A stretch of DNA of 6,480 bases from Thermoplasmata archaeon. Lineage in GTDB: Archaea; Thermoplasmatota; Thermoplasmata; Thermoplasmatales; Thermoplasmataceae. Every line of letters begins with the position of its first letter. Positions within the stretch are counted from its first letter, which is position 1. Positions 5,962-6,480 of this stretch are shown here, in pieces. Where the stretch lies: positions 1 through 6,480 of the forward strand of contig JAJZOK010000137.1 in assembly GCA_021811525.1 (NCBI GenBank), written 5' to 3'. Below the pieces are notes generated by a model. It was given only the letters and a program-made list of their open reading frames with translations, did not search any database and was not told the origin of the DNA. The translations under genes were made by a program, and so were the position numbers.

Positions 5962-6480
5962 CTATTTTTGGACCTTTAGGTAATTCTGTGATTCTTCTTT
6001 GAGCTTTCCGGATATTACGAAGTCCTTGAGCACCCTTTCAAGATGGCCATTTGCTATGTCCAGATCGTACTGTTCCTTCAGGAGCGCCTTTATGCCAGCT
6101 AGGTTAAGCTTGGCTGTCATGGCCTTCATTAGCAGGTTGTCGAGGTCCTCATACACATTCCATGGGAAAATGAACCATGTCCACTGGTTCTGGTCTACAA
6201 GCTCCCCGTAAAAGTCGGGCACAAATTCTGACCTTGTGATGTGGAGCATTGTTGCAGTCTTGATGTCAGCCGGTTCCTGGCTCTTTACAAAATCATAGGC
6301 AAGCTTCATGCTCTGCCCCGTGTCAGTAATGTCGTCAACGATGAGAATTCGCTTCCCCTTAAGGTTGAGTTTTCCCGGATCGTTGAGCACAGCCTGGCCG
6401 CTCTTTGTTGCGGTTATGCCCCAGTGCTCTGTCTTTATTGAAAGGAGATCCTTGATCCAAAGTGAATCTGATAGTATTCT
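5962..6480 (-). CDS. Type I phosphoribosyltransferase with C-terminal extension (start beyond window)
   Basis: The frame is open from the right edge to TAG at 5964-5962: 172 residues, 5' end missing. The PRPP-binding loop LIVDDITDTG (visible residues 46-55) is the classic type I PRTase signature with both acidic residues. A flexible-loop region precedes it (GITATKSGQAVL, 21-32), and QNQWTWFIFPWNVYED (97-112) resembles the base-binding end of archaeal xanthine/guanine-type PRTases (COG2236-like). These enzymes join a purine base to PRPP in salvage; which base is not determinable here. After the FPW motif come about 60 further residues (115-172), mostly predicted helical with a pattern like a small winged helix (LAGIKALLKEQY, then ANGHLERVLKDFVISGKLK). 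A start at the GTG at 6390 would cut into the catalytic domain, so the true start lies to the right of the window. Its stop is 5 nt from the arcC stop, tail to tail. Confidence 0.88.
   Translation of the reverse strand, partial: RILSDSLWIKDLLSIKTEHWGITATKSGQAVLNDPGKLNLKGKRILIVDDITDTGQSMKLAYDFVKSQEPADIKTATMLHITRSEFVPDFYGELVDQNQWTWFIFPWNVYEDLDNLLMKAMTAKLNLAGIKALLKEQYDLDIANGHLERVLKDFVISGKLKEESQNYLKVQK

Noticed and set aside
5957..5970. TTTTT at 5965-5969 as an arcC terminator
   Set aside because: Only five T and inside the convergent gene's coding end. It may help, but the run is too short to call with confidence.
6241..6390. Start of the phosphoribosyltransferase at GTG 6390
   Set aside because: The same frame stays open to the right edge with protein-like sequence typical of the PRTase flexible loop, so this GTG is an internal valine and the gene is partial.
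1..6480. CRISPR arrays, tRNA or rRNA genes, intact insertion sequences
   Set aside because: No regularly spaced direct repeats, no tRNA-like cloverleaf or rRNA segments, and no transposase domain were found on either strand by reading.

Overview
The window looks like chromosomal DNA of an archaeon, most likely a member of the Thermoplasmata (Thermoplasma-like). The reasons are protein character (archaeal-type CarA/CarB, a glycine C-acetyltransferase-like enzyme, an MqnD-family protein, a carbamate kinase), frequent AGG arginine codons, TATA-type promoters 22-30 nt before start codons with several near-leaderless starts, and GGTG-type ribosome binding sites. The lineage is inferred from these features; no database comparison was possible. 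No tRNA, rRNA, CRISPR array or intact insertion sequence was seen.

Layout. From the left edge to about 4.9 kb every gene is on the minus strand. First come the start of carB (cut by the window edge) and carA, overlapping by one base: the two subunits of carbamoyl-phosphate synthetase, with a TATA box just before carA. A 255-bp spacer follows. Next is a probable two-gene unit: a 41-residue cysteine-rich (zinc-ribbon-like) protein with its own TATA box, and sfsA. Then a PLP-dependent glycine C-acetyltransferase/AONS-family gene (kbl-like), followed on its strand by an oligo-T terminator. A 250-bp spacer carries a perfect 8-bp-stem hairpin and what may be a decayed coding remnant. Next is an MqnD-family gene (futalosine route to menaquinone). 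A 149-bp divergent promoter region with a perfect 14-bp palindrome separates it from the only plus-strand gene, carbamate kinase (arcC). arcC converges, with 5 nt between stop codons, on a phosphoribosyltransferase gene that runs off the right edge.

How the genes connect. CarAB and carbamate kinase both concern carbamoyl phosphate: CarAB makes it from glutamine, bicarbonate and ATP for pyrimidines and arginine, while carbamate kinase interconverts it with carbamate and ATP/ADP. The terminal phosphoribosyltransferase adds a nucleotide-salvage theme. Kbl fits threonine/glycine metabolism and MqnD fits quinone synthesis for respiration. This is mostly a housekeeping region. The items most worth a second look are the short cysteine-rich gene, the hairpin-bearing remnant around 3.9-4.06 kb, the promoter palindromes, and the C-terminal extension of the phosphoribosyltransferase.
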